Below are positions 34,869 to 44,571 of a stretch of 64,000 nucleotides of DNA, piece by piece. How positions within the stretch are numbered: position 1 is the first letter of the stretch; each line of letters opens with the position of its first letter. Position numbers and translations under genes: made by a program. The DNA comes from Ilumatobacteraceae bacterium (GTDB lineage Bacteria; Actinomycetota; Acidimicrobiia; Acidimicrobiales; Ilumatobacteraceae), in assembly GCA_025463305.1 (NCBI GenBank), contig JAOBWK010000080.1:1-64000 (forward strand), in the 5' to 3' direction. The notes below the pieces were generated by a model that was not told the DNA's origin, did not search any database, and saw nothing but the letters and a program-made list of their open reading frames with translations.

Positions 34869-35566
34869 TGGCTCGCACCGTCCGATCCCTCGCGCATCAT
34901 GCCGACGTCCCGGAGGCAGGACCGGCGTTGTCGGTGGTGTCGGTTGCTGGTCCGAAGCGACGTCGACCGTCGTGGGTGGCGTTGGGTGTGGTCCTTGTCG
35001 GGTTGGCGGCGTTGCTGGGTGCGTGGGTGTTCACGACGACGTCTCATCGTCTGTCGATCGTGGTGGCGTCCCATGACATCTCGCCAGGTGAGGTCGTCAC
35101 GGCTGCGGACCTCCGTGTGGTCGAGATGGGCCAGACCGGTGGAGTGCGTGCAGTCCAGTCGTCGCAGCAGGATCTGATCATCGGTCAGGCAGCGCGCGGC
35201 CCGATCCCGGAGGGCACGATCTTGAACACCGGTCTGTTCTCGCAACGCAGCGATGTCGTGCCCGCCGGCCAGGTCGTGATCGGCGCGGAACTCGATCCTG
35301 GGGCGGTCCCGACGTCGGTGTTGCAGGCCGGCGACCATGTCGGGTTGCTCGGCGTCGTGAAGACGACCGCAGCCGACGCCGCTGGAGTCGCGCCGTCGGC
35401 GGTGTCGTTGGGGGCGGGAACGGTGTGGTCCGTCGAGCGGGCGAGCTCGAGTTCGACCTCATCGAAGCTGTGGGTGTCGTTGCTGATCCCCGAGGGCGCA
35501 CAGGCCGCAGTCGCGCAGTCGGCAGCGGACGGGCTTTTGCGATTGTCGTTGGTCGGCGGGTCATGA
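34868..35566 (+). CDS. cpaB: SAF-domain pilus assembly protein (CpaB/RcpC-like)
   Basis: 232 aa. One membrane helix (WVALGVVLVGLAALLGAWVF) is followed by a SAF domain (VASHDISPGEVVTAADLRVV, then GQAARGPIPEGTIL). CpaB/RcpC proteins sit at the envelope end of Tad pilus machines and contact the export channel. No LysM or beta-clip extension is seen. The stop overlaps the next start as ATGA. Confidence 0.85.
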   Translation: MARTVRSLAHHADVPEAGPALSVVSVAGPKRRRPSWVALGVVLVGLAALLGAWVFTTTSHRLSIVVASHDISPGEVVTAADLRVVEMGQTGGVRAVQSSQQDLIIGQAARGPIPEGTILNTGLFSQRSDVVPAGQVVIGAELDPGAVPTSVLQAGDHVGLLGVVKTTAADAAGVAPSAVSLGAGTVWSVERASSSSTSSKLWVSLLIPEGAQAAVAQSAADGLLRLSLVGGS

Positions 35567-36312
35567 TTGTGGCGCTGTCATCGGTTGGTGGTGCGCCAGG
35601 TGTGTCGTCGTGGTGCGTGCTGCTCGCGGCGGCGTGGCCGGTCGACACGGATGTTCGGGTTGTGCTCGAGGCTGATGTGAGTGGCGGGGTGTTCGGCGCC
35701 CGTTACGGGCTTGGTGTCGACCCTGGGGTGGTGTCGTTGATCGCCGGGCTGCGCCGCTCAATGGATGGCGGCGTTGACCTTGGCGAACATGGCCGTCTGC
35801 TCGCGCCTTCGCTGTGGTTGATCCCGGGGCCAGAGTCAGCGGAGCAGGCGACAAAGGTCTGGCCCGGATTGACCGGTACCGTCGCCGACTGCGCAGCCGC
35901 AGATTCGGGCGTGTGGTTCGTCGATTGCGGGCGGGGACCGGGTAGCGGTGGCGATAACGATTTCGTACGGAGTGCCGTGTTGTCGATCGTCGTGTCGCGT
36001 GCTGAAAGCGAACATCTCGTGCAGGTGCCTTCGCGTGTGGCGGACTTGCGCAAGGTCGGCTGCCGGGTGGCGGTGTTAGTGATCGGCAAGGCCGGCCACG
36101 GCACGGAGGAGCTCGGTGCGTTCTTCAGGTCGGATCGGACCTGGGTGGTGGGCGAGACGAGCGACCTGGTCGCGATGACCGCGGCAGTACTGCATGGCGG
36201 CCGGGCACGCCGGTCGTGGTTGTGGCGTTCCGCTGTCGATGTGGCCGCATCGGTGTACGACGAGATCTCGACCACCAGCGCAGATCCTGCAACGGCGGGA
36301 GACGTCGCGTGA
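35563..36312 (+). CDS. TadZ/CpaE-like ParA-family protein with degenerate Walker A
   Basis: 249 aa. It begins with MIVALSSVGGAPGVSSW, the place of the P-loop in MinD/ParA proteins, but the lysines of the deviant Walker motif are missing. A later VVLEADVSGGVFG region matches the family's second nucleotide block. Atypical ATPases of this kind (TadZ) place the Tad machine in the cell, sometimes without hydrolysing ATP. Position between cpaB and tadA supports this. Confidence 0.75.
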   Translation: MIVALSSVGGAPGVSSWCVLLAAAWPVDTDVRVVLEADVSGGVFGARYGLGVDPGVVSLIAGLRRSMDGGVDLGEHGRLLAPSLWLIPGPESAEQATKVWPGLTGTVADCAAADSGVWFVDCGRGPGSGGDNDFVRSAVLSIVVSRAESEHLVQVPSRVADLRKVGCRVAVLVIGKAGHGTEELGAFFRSDRTWVVGETSDLVAMTAAVLHGGRARRSWLWRSAVDVAASVYDEISTTSADPATAGDVA

Positions 36313-37619
36313 ACCGTGTCGACCCGGCCCTGGTGGTGGCCTTGACCAAGGCGGTCCAGGCAGCGCTGGAGCTGGACGCGACCGAGCGATTGAAGTCCGA
36401 TCGCGCTCATCTCTCGGCTGCCGCCCAGGAGGCGTTGGCGGACTCGGTGTTACGCGCTGAGTTCCAACGGATCGACGAGGAGCGGATCGCCGGCGGCGCC
36501 GAACGCCTGTCGCCGGTGGACGAGCAGCAGCTGTCGGAACGTGTGCTCGCGTTGTCGGTCGGGTTGGGTCCGGTCGAGCTGCTGCTCGCCGATGACTCAG
36601 TGGAGGAGGTCGTCGCGTCGAGGTTCGACCTCGTGTTCGTCTACCGCTCGGACGGCACGGTGGAGCAGATCGACGATCGGTTGTGGGCTTCGGAGGCCGA
36701 ACTCGACGCGTGGTTGTCGCATCTGGCCCGTACGGCTGGTCGCACAGAACGCCAGTTCAATTCGCAGGTGCCGCTGTTGGTGATGCGCCTCGGTGAAGGG
36801 TTGCGGCTCGCTGCGACGCGCGGGGTGTCGCAGCACGTCTCCTTCGCGTTGCGTCGCAACGCGCTCGGCAAGGTGACCTTGGGGGATCTCGTCGGGTTGG
36901 GGATGTTGACGGAGGTGGTGGCCGAGTTCTTGCGGGCGTGTCTGCGGTCGAGCGAGATCCGGATCGTGTTCTCCGGCCCGACCGGCTCGGGGAAGTCGAC
37001 GGCGGTCCGTGCGTGTTTGGCGGAGATGGATTCGATGAAGCGGATCATCATCATCGAGGACACTTCGGAGCTGGATCTGTTCGACCCGGTTGCACATCCG
37101 AACGTCGAGTCCTGGGAGGAACGGCTGGCCAACAACGAGGGCGAGGGCGCGATCACCCAGGGGCAGCAGGTCAAGCATGCCTTGCGGTACCGGCCGGATT
37201 GGCTGGTGTGTGGGGAGGTCCGCGACTCCGATGCGGCGGTCCCGATGTTGAAGGCGATGACCCACGGCCAGTCATCGCTGACCACTGTCCACGCCGCCTC
37301 CGCCGTCGGCGCGCTGGACAAGCTCGCCCTCTACCTCGGCACCGGCGAAGACCGCCTCCCACCGGACGTGGCCCACAACCAGCTCTACCAGGCCGTCGAC
37401 TTCATCGTCCAGCTCGACCGGCTACCGGATGGACGGCGCGTCGTCACAGAGGTACTCGAGGTCTCGGGTTTCGACGGCAAGCGGTGCACGACGAACACGA
37501 TCGTCACCCGCGACGACGACGGGCACCCGGTCACGTTGCAACGTCTTGAACAAGCCCATGTCGCCAAGCTGCGCCGCGCTGGCTTCGACGATGCCCTGTT
37601 GGGCGGAGGGTTCCGATGA
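36309..37619 (+). CDS. tadA: Tad pilus secretion ATPase TadA/CpaF
   Basis: 436 aa. Type II/IV secretion ATPase: Walker A GPTGSGKSTAVRA, Asp box around IIIEDTSELDL, Walker B GEVRDSDA, and the His-box LTTVHAAS. It powers pilin polymerisation at the inner face of the membrane. Start GTG at 36309 overlaps the preceding stop (GTGA), and its end overlaps tadB (ATGA). Confidence 0.95.
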   Translation: MNRVDPALVVALTKAVQAALELDATERLKSDRAHLSAAAQEALADSVLRAEFQRIDEERIAGGAERLSPVDEQQLSERVLALSVGLGPVELLLADDSVEEVVASRFDLVFVYRSDGTVEQIDDRLWASEAELDAWLSHLARTAGRTERQFNSQVPLLVMRLGEGLRLAATRGVSQHVSFALRRNALGKVTLGDLVGLGMLTEVVAEFLRACLRSSEIRIVFSGPTGSGKSTAVRACLAEMDSMKRIIIIEDTSELDLFDPVAHPNVESWEERLANNEGEGAITQGQQVKHALRYRPDWLVCGEVRDSDAAVPMLKAMTHGQSSLTTVHAASAVGALDKLALYLGTGEDRLPPDVAHNQLYQAVDFIVQLDRLPDGRRVVTEVLEVSGFDGKRCTTNTIVTRDDDGHPVTLQRLEQAHVAKLRRAGFDDALLGGGFR

Positions 37620-38458
37620 CAGCGCTCGCCGGAGCTGTCGTCGGTGTGATCTCTGCGATCGGAGTGTGGATCGCGATCCTCGGCGCGACCGGCGTCACCG
37701 TCAACGAACATCCCAAGACCTCGATCGAGTGGTCGACGGTCGGCTGGCGAGCCGCACTCGTCGTCTTTGCGGCTGCTGTTGTTTGGGCGGTCACTGGGTG
37801 GCCGGCCGCTGGCGGGCTGGCCGGGGCGGCGACGGGGATCGCTCCGATGCTGAGTGGTTCGCGTCGGCGGCGCCGGGAGTTGGAGGAGCGAACGGAGAGC
37901 CTGGCGTCGTGGGCGGAGATGTTGCGCGACACGATCAGCGCGCACGCCGGACTTCGGGAAGCGATCGCTGTCACAGCGCGTGTTGCGCCGCCGGCGATCC
38001 GACGGGAGGTGCAGGCGCTGTCGGTGCGTGCCGAACGCGAGTCGCTGCCGGTTGCGTTGCGACGCTTCGCGAGCGAGGTCGACGACCCGGTCGCCGATCT
38101 GATCGTGACGGCCTTGGTGATCGCCGCCGAACGGCAGGCGCAACGCTTGTCCGACCTGCTTTCGGAGATCGCCGCTTCCGCGCGTCAGCAGGCGGCGATG
38201 CGGATGCGGATTGAGACCGGACGGGCACGGACCTATGCGTCGAGCCGTGCCTTGGTCGTGATCACGCTCGGCCTGGCGGTGTTGCTGTTGCTGTTCTCCC
38301 CGAGGTTCATGTCGCCGTACGATTCGGTGACCGGGCAGCAGGTCATGCTCGGCATCGGCGCCCTCTTCGCTGGCGCCTTGTGGGGCTTGGTCCGGATGAG
38401 TCGCCCGGCACCTGCCCCTCGGCTGCTGGCCACGATCGAGGACGGGGTCGTCGGATGA
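37616..38458 (+). CDS. tadB: Tad pilus inner-membrane platform protein TadB
   Basis: 280 aa, GspF-type. N-terminal helices (LAGAVVGVISAIGVWIAILG, AALVVFAAAVVWAVTGW), a cytoplasmic T2SSF domain (LASWAEMLRDTISAHAGLREAI) and C-terminal helices (ALVVITLGLAVLLLLF, VMLGIGALFAGALWGLV). It forms the rotor-like platform for TadA together with TadC. Confidence 0.92.
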   Translation: MTALAGAVVGVISAIGVWIAILGATGVTVNEHPKTSIEWSTVGWRAALVVFAAAVVWAVTGWPAAGGLAGAATGIAPMLSGSRRRRRELEERTESLASWAEMLRDTISAHAGLREAIAVTARVAPPAIRREVQALSVRAERESLPVALRRFASEVDDPVADLIVTALVIAAERQAQRLSDLLSEIAASARQQAAMRMRIETGRARTYASSRALVVITLGLAVLLLLFSPRFMSPYDSVTGQQVMLGIGALFAGALWGLVRMSRPAPAPRLLATIEDGVVG

Positions 38459-39321
38459 TGTTGATGGCGATGATCGTTGCCGGCGCGTGTGCGGGCGGGG
38501 GAGTGCTGATCATCGCACGCGGCCTCGTCGGCACGACCGAACCGTTGACAGCGCTGGTCACCGAACTGCACCGTCCACGAACGACAGCAGCAACCGCAGG
38601 GCGATCCAAGCGACTGTCGTTGGAGGCCTTGGCCGGTCGATCCACGCCCGACCGTGCGTCGGACCTGGCGGTGTGTGAGCGAGATCTTGGCAAGTACGTC
38701 CAGGACCGGCTGCTGTGGGCGGCGATGTTCGGTGCCCCCGGCGCACTTCTGCTGCTCTTGTCCGTAACAGGGAGTGCCTCGTTCGTGTCCCCGTCACTGC
38801 TGCTGATCGCGCTCGTCGGCGGAGCGACCGGCGGCTGGTTCTACGCCCGAATCGACCTCCGTTCCGACGCCGACCGGAGCCGCCGCGAGTTTCGCCACGC
38901 CCTCGCCGCATACCTCGAGCTGGTCACGATCCTGATGGCCGGCGGCGCCGGTGTCGAGACTGCGATGTTCGACGCTGCAGCTGTCGGCCACGGCACCGCG
39001 TTCCGGCACCTACGCTCCGCCCTCACCGCCGCGCAGGCACGACGAGAGCCGCCGTGGCGGGCACTCGGTGAGCTCGGCAACCGGCTCGGTGTCAACGAAC
39101 TGATCGAACTTGAAGCATCCATGACCCTCGCCGGCGGCGGCGCGCTCGTTCGGGACTCCCTCAACGCGAAGGCCGAAGCCATCCGCGCCAAGGACCTCGC
39201 CCAACTCGAATCGGACGCAGAAGCTAAATCAGAAACGATGGTCCTGCCCGTGGCGATGATGTTCGCCGGATTCCTGCTGCTGATCGGCTACCCGGCGCTC
39301 GCTGCGCTCTCCACACCATGA
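38455..39321 (+). CDS. tadC: Tad pilus inner-membrane platform protein TadC
   Basis: 288 aa, second GspF-type protein. The soluble domain has FRHALAAYLELVTILMAGG followed by VETAM, and the last helix is MMFAGFLLLIGYPALAAL. Starts at the first of two tandem ATGs, overlapping the tadB stop as ATGA. Confidence 0.92.
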   Translation: MMLMAMIVAGACAGGGVLIIARGLVGTTEPLTALVTELHRPRTTAATAGRSKRLSLEALAGRSTPDRASDLAVCERDLGKYVQDRLLWAAMFGAPGALLLLLSVTGSASFVSPSLLLIALVGGATGGWFYARIDLRSDADRSRREFRHALAAYLELVTILMAGGAGVETAMFDAAAVGHGTAFRHLRSALTAAQARREPPWRALGELGNRLGVNELIELEASMTLAGGGALVRDSLNAKAEAIRAKDLAQLESDAEAKSETMVLPVAMMFAGFLLLIGYPALAALSTP

Positions 39322-39408
39322 ACACTCCGACGGACCCCGCAACAGCGCTACAGGCGCGGCCGACCCCGATCTCGATGACCACGAACCCTGACCAAAGGAG
39401 CCCCCGAC

Positions 39409-39609
39409 ATGTTGCAATTCCAGATTCTGATCCTGACGACGTGGATGCGCGCCAGCGCACCGATTCGACGACGCATCGACGAACGCGACCGCGGCGAGAT
39501 CACCTCCACCACGGCGCTGATCGTGCTGCTTGTCGTCGCAGCAATCGCCGCCGGCGGAGTGATCGCGGCCAAGATCGCCGGCAACGCCAACGCCGTTCCA
39601 TCACCCTGA
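39409..39609 (+). CDS. Small Flp-pilin-like protein
   Basis: 66 aa with a strong AAAGGAG site 9 bp before the ATG, the best ribosome site of the operon. A charged N-terminus (RRRIDERDRGEITSTTA) precedes one hydrophobic helix (LIVLLVVAAIAAGGVIAAK). A Gly-Glu-like processing site (RGE) followed by the helix is the layout of Flp/TadE-type prepilins cut by a prepilin peptidase. High expression and small size suggest the major pilin. Confidence 0.75.
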   Translation: MLQFQILILTTWMRASAPIRRRIDERDRGEITSTTALIVLLVVAAIAAGGVIAAKIAGNANAVPSP

Positions 39610-40016
39610 CCCAACGTGCCGCAGCCTCCGCCAGACGCGATCGTGATCGGGGTGAGGTCACCACGACCGTGATCATGGTCCCCGTTATTCTCCTCGCGAC
39701 GTTGTTCGTGGTGCAGTTCGGACTCGCCTACTACGCCCGCAGCGTCCTCGCCGGTGCCACCCAGGACGGAGCGGCGGCCGGAGCTCGACGCGACTCGAGT
39801 CCGAGCGAAGGCAGTGCACTCGCCGACGACCTCATCGATCAATCCGCCAGCGCCCTGCTCAATTCCCACGCCGCCCACGCGTCGACCGACGGTCAGACCG
39901 TGACGGTGTCCGCGGAGGGCAAGGTCGTCTCCTTGCTGCCGTTCGTCGGATCGATCACCGTTCGAGCTTCCGCGTCGGCGACCGTCGAGCAGTTCGACCC
40001 GCAGGGCCAGCCATGA
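39606..40016 (+). CDS. TadE-like pseudopilin
   Basis: 136 aa. RDRGEVTTTVIMVPVILLATLF is the processing site and helix of TadE-type proteins, followed by AYYARSVLAGATQDGAAAGA. No ATG, GTG or TTG precedes the processing site in frame. A CTG at 39606-39608 overlaps the pilin stop as CTGA and is inferred as start. The alternative GTG near 39669 would delete the processing site. Confidence 0.82.
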   Translation: MTQRAAASARRDRDRGEVTTTVIMVPVILLATLFVVQFGLAYYARSVLAGATQDGAAAGARRDSSPSEGSALADDLIDQSASALLNSHAAHASTDGQTVTVSAEGKVVSLLPFVGSITVRASASATVEQFDPQGQP

Positions 40017-40429
40017 CCGAGCAACCAACGACCGATCGTGGCTCGGCCGGCGTCGAGGCTGCGATCGCAGTCGTCGCGCTGCTGTCTGTCGGGTTCTTCA
40101 TCGTCGGCGCGCTCCGAGTCGTCGGAACCGGCGGCGACGTCAACGCCGCCGCACACTCCGCAGCACGGGCCGCGGCGGCCGAGTACGACTCCGGCGCTGC
40201 GTCCGCAGCCGCGAACACCGCCGCAGCTGGCGTGCTCGCCGATCGAGGAGTTGCCTGCCAATCCCTCAATGTCAGCGTCGGCGGAGACTTCGTCGCCGGC
40301 GGGCTCATCACCGTCGACGTGTCCTGCACCGTCTCGCTCGGCGATGTCGTCCTCTCCGGGTTCCCCGGCAGCCGAACCGTTCACGGCCACGGCGTCGAGC
40401 AGATCGACATCGTCCGCGGAGGAACCTGA
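40013..40429 (+). CDS. TadE-like pseudopilin
   Basis: 138 aa. RGSAGVEAAIAVVALLSVGFFIVG gives the short positive leader, Gly-containing cleavage area with the +5 Glu, and helix of a TadE-family protein. The Ala-rich outer part has two cysteines (ACQSL, SCTVS). ATGA overlap with the preceding gene. Confidence 0.82.
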   Translation: MTEQPTTDRGSAGVEAAIAVVALLSVGFFIVGALRVVGTGGDVNAAAHSAARAAAAEYDSGAASAAANTAAAGVLADRGVACQSLNVSVGGDFVAGGLITVDVSCTVSLGDVVLSGFPGSRTVHGHGVEQIDIVRGGT

Positions 40430-40430
40430 G

Positions 40431-40853
40431 ATGAACGCCGCGCGTCTCGAGTCGACCGAGCGTGACCGTGGCTCAGTGATGCCGATGACCACCATCCTGG
40501 TCATCTTCTTGATGATGGGCGCGTGGTCGCTGATCTCGGCATCACAACAATGGGCGGCCCGCCGCGACGCCCACGCGGTCGCCGCCGCAGCTGCCCGGGC
40601 CGCAGCCCAAGCCGACCCGCTCGCGCTCCGCTCCGGCGACCTCATCGACCCCGACGCAGCCCAAGCAAGAGCCGAAGCGATCATCTCCGCATCCGGATAC
40701 GCCGGCTCCGTCACCATCGACGGCGCAGCAGTCACCGTCTCAGTCTCCGCTGGAGTCGACTACGCCTTCCCCGCACCCGGGTTCCCGTCAAGCGTCTCCG
40801 GATCCGCTTCCGCAGTCGTGCAGCGCGGAGTCACCGGCACCGAAGGAGGCTGA
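40431..40853 (+). CDS. TadE/TadG-like pilus assembly protein
   Basis: 140 aa. ERDRGSVMPMTTILVIFLMMGAWSLI is a charged leader plus helix, then Ala-rich QWAARRDAHAVAAAAARAAA, as in Rv3654c/TadG-like actinobacterial proteins. The start follows a GGAGG site in the end of the previous gene. Confidence 0.78.
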   Translation: MNAARLESTERDRGSVMPMTTILVIFLMMGAWSLISASQQWAARRDAHAVAAAAARAAAQADPLALRSGDLIDPDAAQARAEAIISASGYAGSVTIDGAAVTVSVSAGVDYAFPAPGFPSSVSGSASAVVQRGVTGTEGG

Positions 40854-40855
40854 CC

Positions 40856-43800
40856 ATGACCCAGCTCGTCCACCGCTCCCGGCAACTCCTCGGCTGCCTC
40901 GCACTCATCGCCCTCGTCGCTGGTGTCCCGGCTGTACTCGCTCAGATCGCAGGTTGGCCGCTGCCGCACCGACTCCCGACCTGGTCCCGCTTCTCAACCG
41001 CCGTGCAGCAAGGCGACATCCCAGCCAACACCGTCATTAGAGCCATCGCCGTGCTCGTCTGGATCGCGTGGCTGCAACTGATGTGGGCGCTCATCTGGGA
41101 ACTCGTCGTGAACGTGCCTCGCGTTGCCCGCGGGCAACGAACGGTCTCGGCCCCGATGGTTCCCCAGTCGGTCGGCAACGGCATGGGACGACTCGTCGCG
41201 CTCATCCTCTCCATCGGGATCATCGCATCGAGCAGCCGAACCCTTGCGCTTGCCCCCGCATCGACGACACCGCTGCCGCATCGCACCTCGGCGGTGGCGG
41301 CCCTCGTCACCGAGACACCATCGCAACGCCAAGCTCCAACATCGGTCCCCGTGGCCTCTCGGTGGCATGTCGCTCCACGAGACTCGCTGTGGTCGATCGC
41401 TGAAGCTGCGCTCGGCGACGGATCACGAGTGCACGAGATCATCGACCTCAACCCGACCGTCAACTCACCACGAGACATCCGCAGCGGCATGATCCTCACG
41501 CTCCCACGCGACGCCACCGTGCCGGCCGACCGCCAACAAGTGACATCCGCCAACCAACCCGTCGACGTCGCCACACCAGACGCAGCACCGAGCTACGCAC
41601 CCGAAAGCACGATCACCGTCGTGCGAGGCGACACCCTCTGGGACCTCTCTGAGACGGAACTGGAGACCGCCGGAATTGCCCGGCCCTCCGGCCGCGACGT
41701 CGTCGAGTACGTCCACGAGGTCGTCGCCGCCAACCCGATCATCGCCGAACCCAACCTGATCTACCCCGGCCAACAGTTCGTTCTGCCTGCCATCGGCCAA
41801 CCACCCCCCGCTCAGCCGGCTGCGGACGCGCCCGCCGCCGACGCGCCTGCAGTCGCGCCAACGGAATCGCCTCCCGGCAGCAATGTGCCACCGACCATCG
41901 AGACCGCACCAGTCGTTCGTGATTCGTCAGTTCCGACGTCGACGGTCGACGAAGAGAGTTCAAGCACCACCGCACTCCCGCCGGTGCCCACGGCGACTTC
42001 GCCGGTGACCACCGAGCCAACGCCGTCGACCACCTCCGTAGACCGAGCGGCTGCGAACGCTGCAACCGCTGCAACCGCTGACGTGTCGACATCGGACTCC
42101 ACGGTCGGATGGCTCGCTGGAATATCTGGCTCGACAGTGCTCGCCTCAGCACTCGTCGTCGCGCATCGTCGACGCCGTACCCGCCAGGCAACCCGGGGCT
42201 CACGACTCGCCCTACGACATCGACCCGAACCGGCCGTAGCGCACCTCGAACGATCACTCGTCACCGCCGCCGACATCGCTCTCGTCACATGGGCCAACCA
42301 TCAGCTACTCGGACTCCTCGAACGAATCGACCACAAGCGAATCGCCGGCGGACCCGTCGCCGTCGAACTCTCCGAGACCGCCGGCATCGAGCTGCTCTGG
42401 GATCAACGGAACCCGACAACCATCAAACCCTGGACCAGCAACGACGGCGGCTGGACATGGCGCATCCCGTATGACCCCGACGAACTCTTCGCCGCGAACG
42501 GCGTCGTCGCATTGCCAAGTCTCGCGAGCATCGGCACCCGCCAAGGCAATCAGCTCCTCATCGACCTCGAGGCCTTCGGCAGCATCTCGATCGGCGGCGA
42601 CCCGGGCCGCGTCGACGACTTCGTGCGGTCCCTTGTCCTCGAGCTCGGAAACGGTGATCTCCTCTCCGACACCTACATCCACGTCGTCGAACACGACCTC
42701 ACCGCCAACGAGCTCTCGCCCCGTGTGCAAGTCCGACACGCCGAGTCCGCCCTCACGCATCTCCGCCAGATGATCGAGGCAAACCGGGAGCTCGCCGACA
42801 CGAACCAGGCGGCCGACACCTTCCGCCTCCGAGTGAACTGTGGCCCGCTCGGCCATGAAACGACGATCGTCGTCGTGCCAGCCAACGAAGCGCTGGTCGA
42901 CGACTTCGTCAACGCGGTATCGCCACGCTCAGGCGGGATCGTAATAGTCATCGGCGAGCACGCCGATAGCGCCGCCACCATCTCGCTGCCAGCGGACGGC
43001 ACAGCCTGTTTGCAGCCACTCGGGCTGGCATTCGACGCCGCCGGCGTACCGACCGAGACCATCGCCCTGTTGGACGCCCTTGCCAGCGACACCGGGCACG
43101 ACATCGAAGTTGACGAGCCCGCACCCGCCGAAACGGACGCCACATCTGCGCGGGACGAACGCCGGTCGCTAGCCGAGTCGTTTGTGACGGACGACGAGGT
43201 GGAGCAGCTCGAGCTGGACATGCTCGATTGCGACGGCGACGAGGATCAGCCGAGGTCTCTGCCAGAGCCGGGCCTTCTCGTCCGACTCCTCGGCGCCCCG
43301 ACGCTGCCAGACCACCCTCAGCTCGGACGCCTCGACGTCAGCCTGGTCGCCTTCCTCGCGTGCCACGACCACTCGGCGACCGAAGACCAAGTCATCAATG
43401 CTGTATGGGGAGGTCGGCACATCGAACGATCCACGCTGTGGAACCGAATCTCCAAAGCGCGATCGACACTGGGACCATTCCTTCCCGGACGTGGCCAATC
43501 ATCCCAGCTCGTACGGCTCAGCAAGGACGCGGTGACAGATCTCGACCTCTTCAGAAGCCTCGCTGCGCACGCCACGCAAGTGTCGTCGTCGGAAGCACTC
43601 GAGTTGATCGAGCAGGCCATGGACATGATCGTGGGTGTCCCCTTCGATGCACCGGGCTACGACTGGGCCTACGACCATCAGTACTTCGCGCAAGCCTGCA
43701 ACCTCATCGAATCGACGGCGCTGCGCGGAATCGACATCGCCCTCGAAGCCAACCACCCCGAGGCCGCGCGGCGAATCGCCACCGCCGCGCTTCGTGCACT

Positions 43801-43987
43801 CAAAGCCGATGAACCGATCTATCGAGCGCGAATGCGCATCGAAGCACACGTCGGGAACCTGACCGGCGTGCGAGGCGCCTACAACGAACTTGCCGGCATG
43901 CTCTCCGAACTCGCAGAGGACGACTCCTACCAGCCGTCGAACAGCACCAAGTCACTGCTCGGCCAGCTCGTCGGCACGAGCGACTGA
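40856..43987 (+). CDS. Large membrane protein with two LysM domains and a C-terminal BTAD regulator-like domain
   Basis: 1043 aa. Two N-terminal helices (CLALIALVAGVPAVLAQIAG and a second near residue 70), a third near 110, then two LysM domains (WHVAPRDSLWSIAEAALGDG and ITVVRGDTLWDLSETELE, each ending in a GxxLxLP-type strand), a long Thr/Pro/Ser linker, one more helix (WLAGISGSTVLASALVVAH) and a soluble C-terminal half. That half ends in a winged-helix plus BTAD tetratrico domain (LVRLLGAPTLPDHPQLG, then ALELIEQAMDMIVGVPFDAPG). So a wall-binding part outside is joined to a transcription-factor-like part inside. Last gene of the Tad operon. Confidence 0.85.
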   Translation: MTQLVHRSRQLLGCLALIALVAGVPAVLAQIAGWPLPHRLPTWSRFSTAVQQGDIPANTVIRAIAVLVWIAWLQLMWALIWELVVNVPRVARGQRTVSAPMVPQSVGNGMGRLVALILSIGIIASSSRTLALAPASTTPLPHRTSAVAALVTETPSQRQAPTSVPVASRWHVAPRDSLWSIAEAALGDGSRVHEIIDLNPTVNSPRDIRSGMILTLPRDATVPADRQQVTSANQPVDVATPDAAPSYAPESTITVVRGDTLWDLSETELETAGIARPSGRDVVEYVHEVVAANPIIAEPNLIYPGQQFVLPAIGQPPPAQPAADAPAADAPAVAPTESPPGSNVPPTIETAPVVRDSSVPTSTVDEESSSTTALPPVPTATSPVTTEPTPSTTSVDRAAANAATAATADVSTSDSTVGWLAGISGSTVLASALVVAHRRRRTRQATRGSRLALRHRPEPAVAHLERSLVTAADIALVTWANHQLLGLLERIDHKRIAGGPVAVELSETAGIELLWDQRNPTTIKPWTSNDGGWTWRIPYDPDELFAANGVVALPSLASIGTRQGNQLLIDLEAFGSISIGGDPGRVDDFVRSLVLELGNGDLLSDTYIHVVEHDLTANELSPRVQVRHAESALTHLRQMIEANRELADTNQAADTFRLRVNCGPLGHETTIVVVPANEALVDDFVNAVSPRSGGIVIVIGEHADSAATISLPADGTACLQPLGLAFDAAGVPTETIALLDALASDTGHDIEVDEPAPAETDATSARDERRSLAESFVTDDEVEQLELDMLDCDGDEDQPRSLPEPGLLVRLLGAPTLPDHPQLGRLDVSLVAFLACHDHSATEDQVINAVWGGRHIERSTLWNRISKARSTLGPFLPGRGQSSQLVRLSKDAVTDLDLFRSLAAHATQVSSSEALELIEQAMDMIVGVPFDAPGYDWAYDHQYFAQACNLIESTALRGIDIALEANHPEAARRIATAALRALKADEPIYRARMRIEAHVGNLTGVRGAYNELAGMLSELAEDDSYQPSNSTKSLLGQLVGTSD

Positions 43988-44571
43988 GCCAGGCGTGGGT
44001 AGGCCACCGGAAGGTGCCCGCCGGTGCACAACAGATCCGCCGCCGAGGTGAAGGTCTGAGTGATGAGGCCTCGAGGTCTGACTGCCCGGTGCTCGCCGCG
44101 TATCCGGCGGTAGGGGGCAGCAGCGGGGATGCGAGCGCCGTTCTCGGCTATCTCTGCATTTCCGCCGGAGGGTCGGTGTCGCGCTGACCGCTGCGTTGGT
44201 CGGACCACTGGGGAATCGGGGCTCGTTGTCAGTCGGGCTGATCGTGGGCGGCGAGATCGGTTGGTGGGGCAGCCCACCCGCCGAGCAGGTTCAGGCCTGC
44301 TCGGGCGATGATGCCGGTTCTGCGCTGTACCACCGACGAATCGCACAAGCAGCGCAGTTCCTCCTCGGCGCCGAGTTGGTCACCGGCAGTGACCTCCTCA
44401 TCGACAGCGGCGTCATCGCCGCAATCCGTGCCGGCGCGTCAGCCTGGAACGGTGACCACCAAGCCCCGATCCGCTGCGATCGCTTGATCGGAGGAAGCCC
44501 CTTACCGAACTCGCAAGTGCGGAGCCGACGTTGCCGCCGCCGCTGATCGAGTCGGTGGGCGGGTCGTCATG
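43988..44571. other. 584-bp stretch with no confident gene
   Basis: A weak hairpin (CACCGG at 44005-44010 with CCGGTG at 44021-44026) just after the Tad operon may be its terminator. A + strand frame at 44196-44546 (116 codons) contains some plausible sequence (LYHRRIAQAAQFLLGAELV), but it has no family and no clear ribosome site. It may be a relic. Confidence 0.35.

Noticed and set aside
44196..44546. 116-codon plus-strand gene after the Tad operon
   Set aside because: Some stretches look protein-like, but it lacks a ribosome site, a domain and a sensible C-terminus. Kept only as a note in the intergenic entry.
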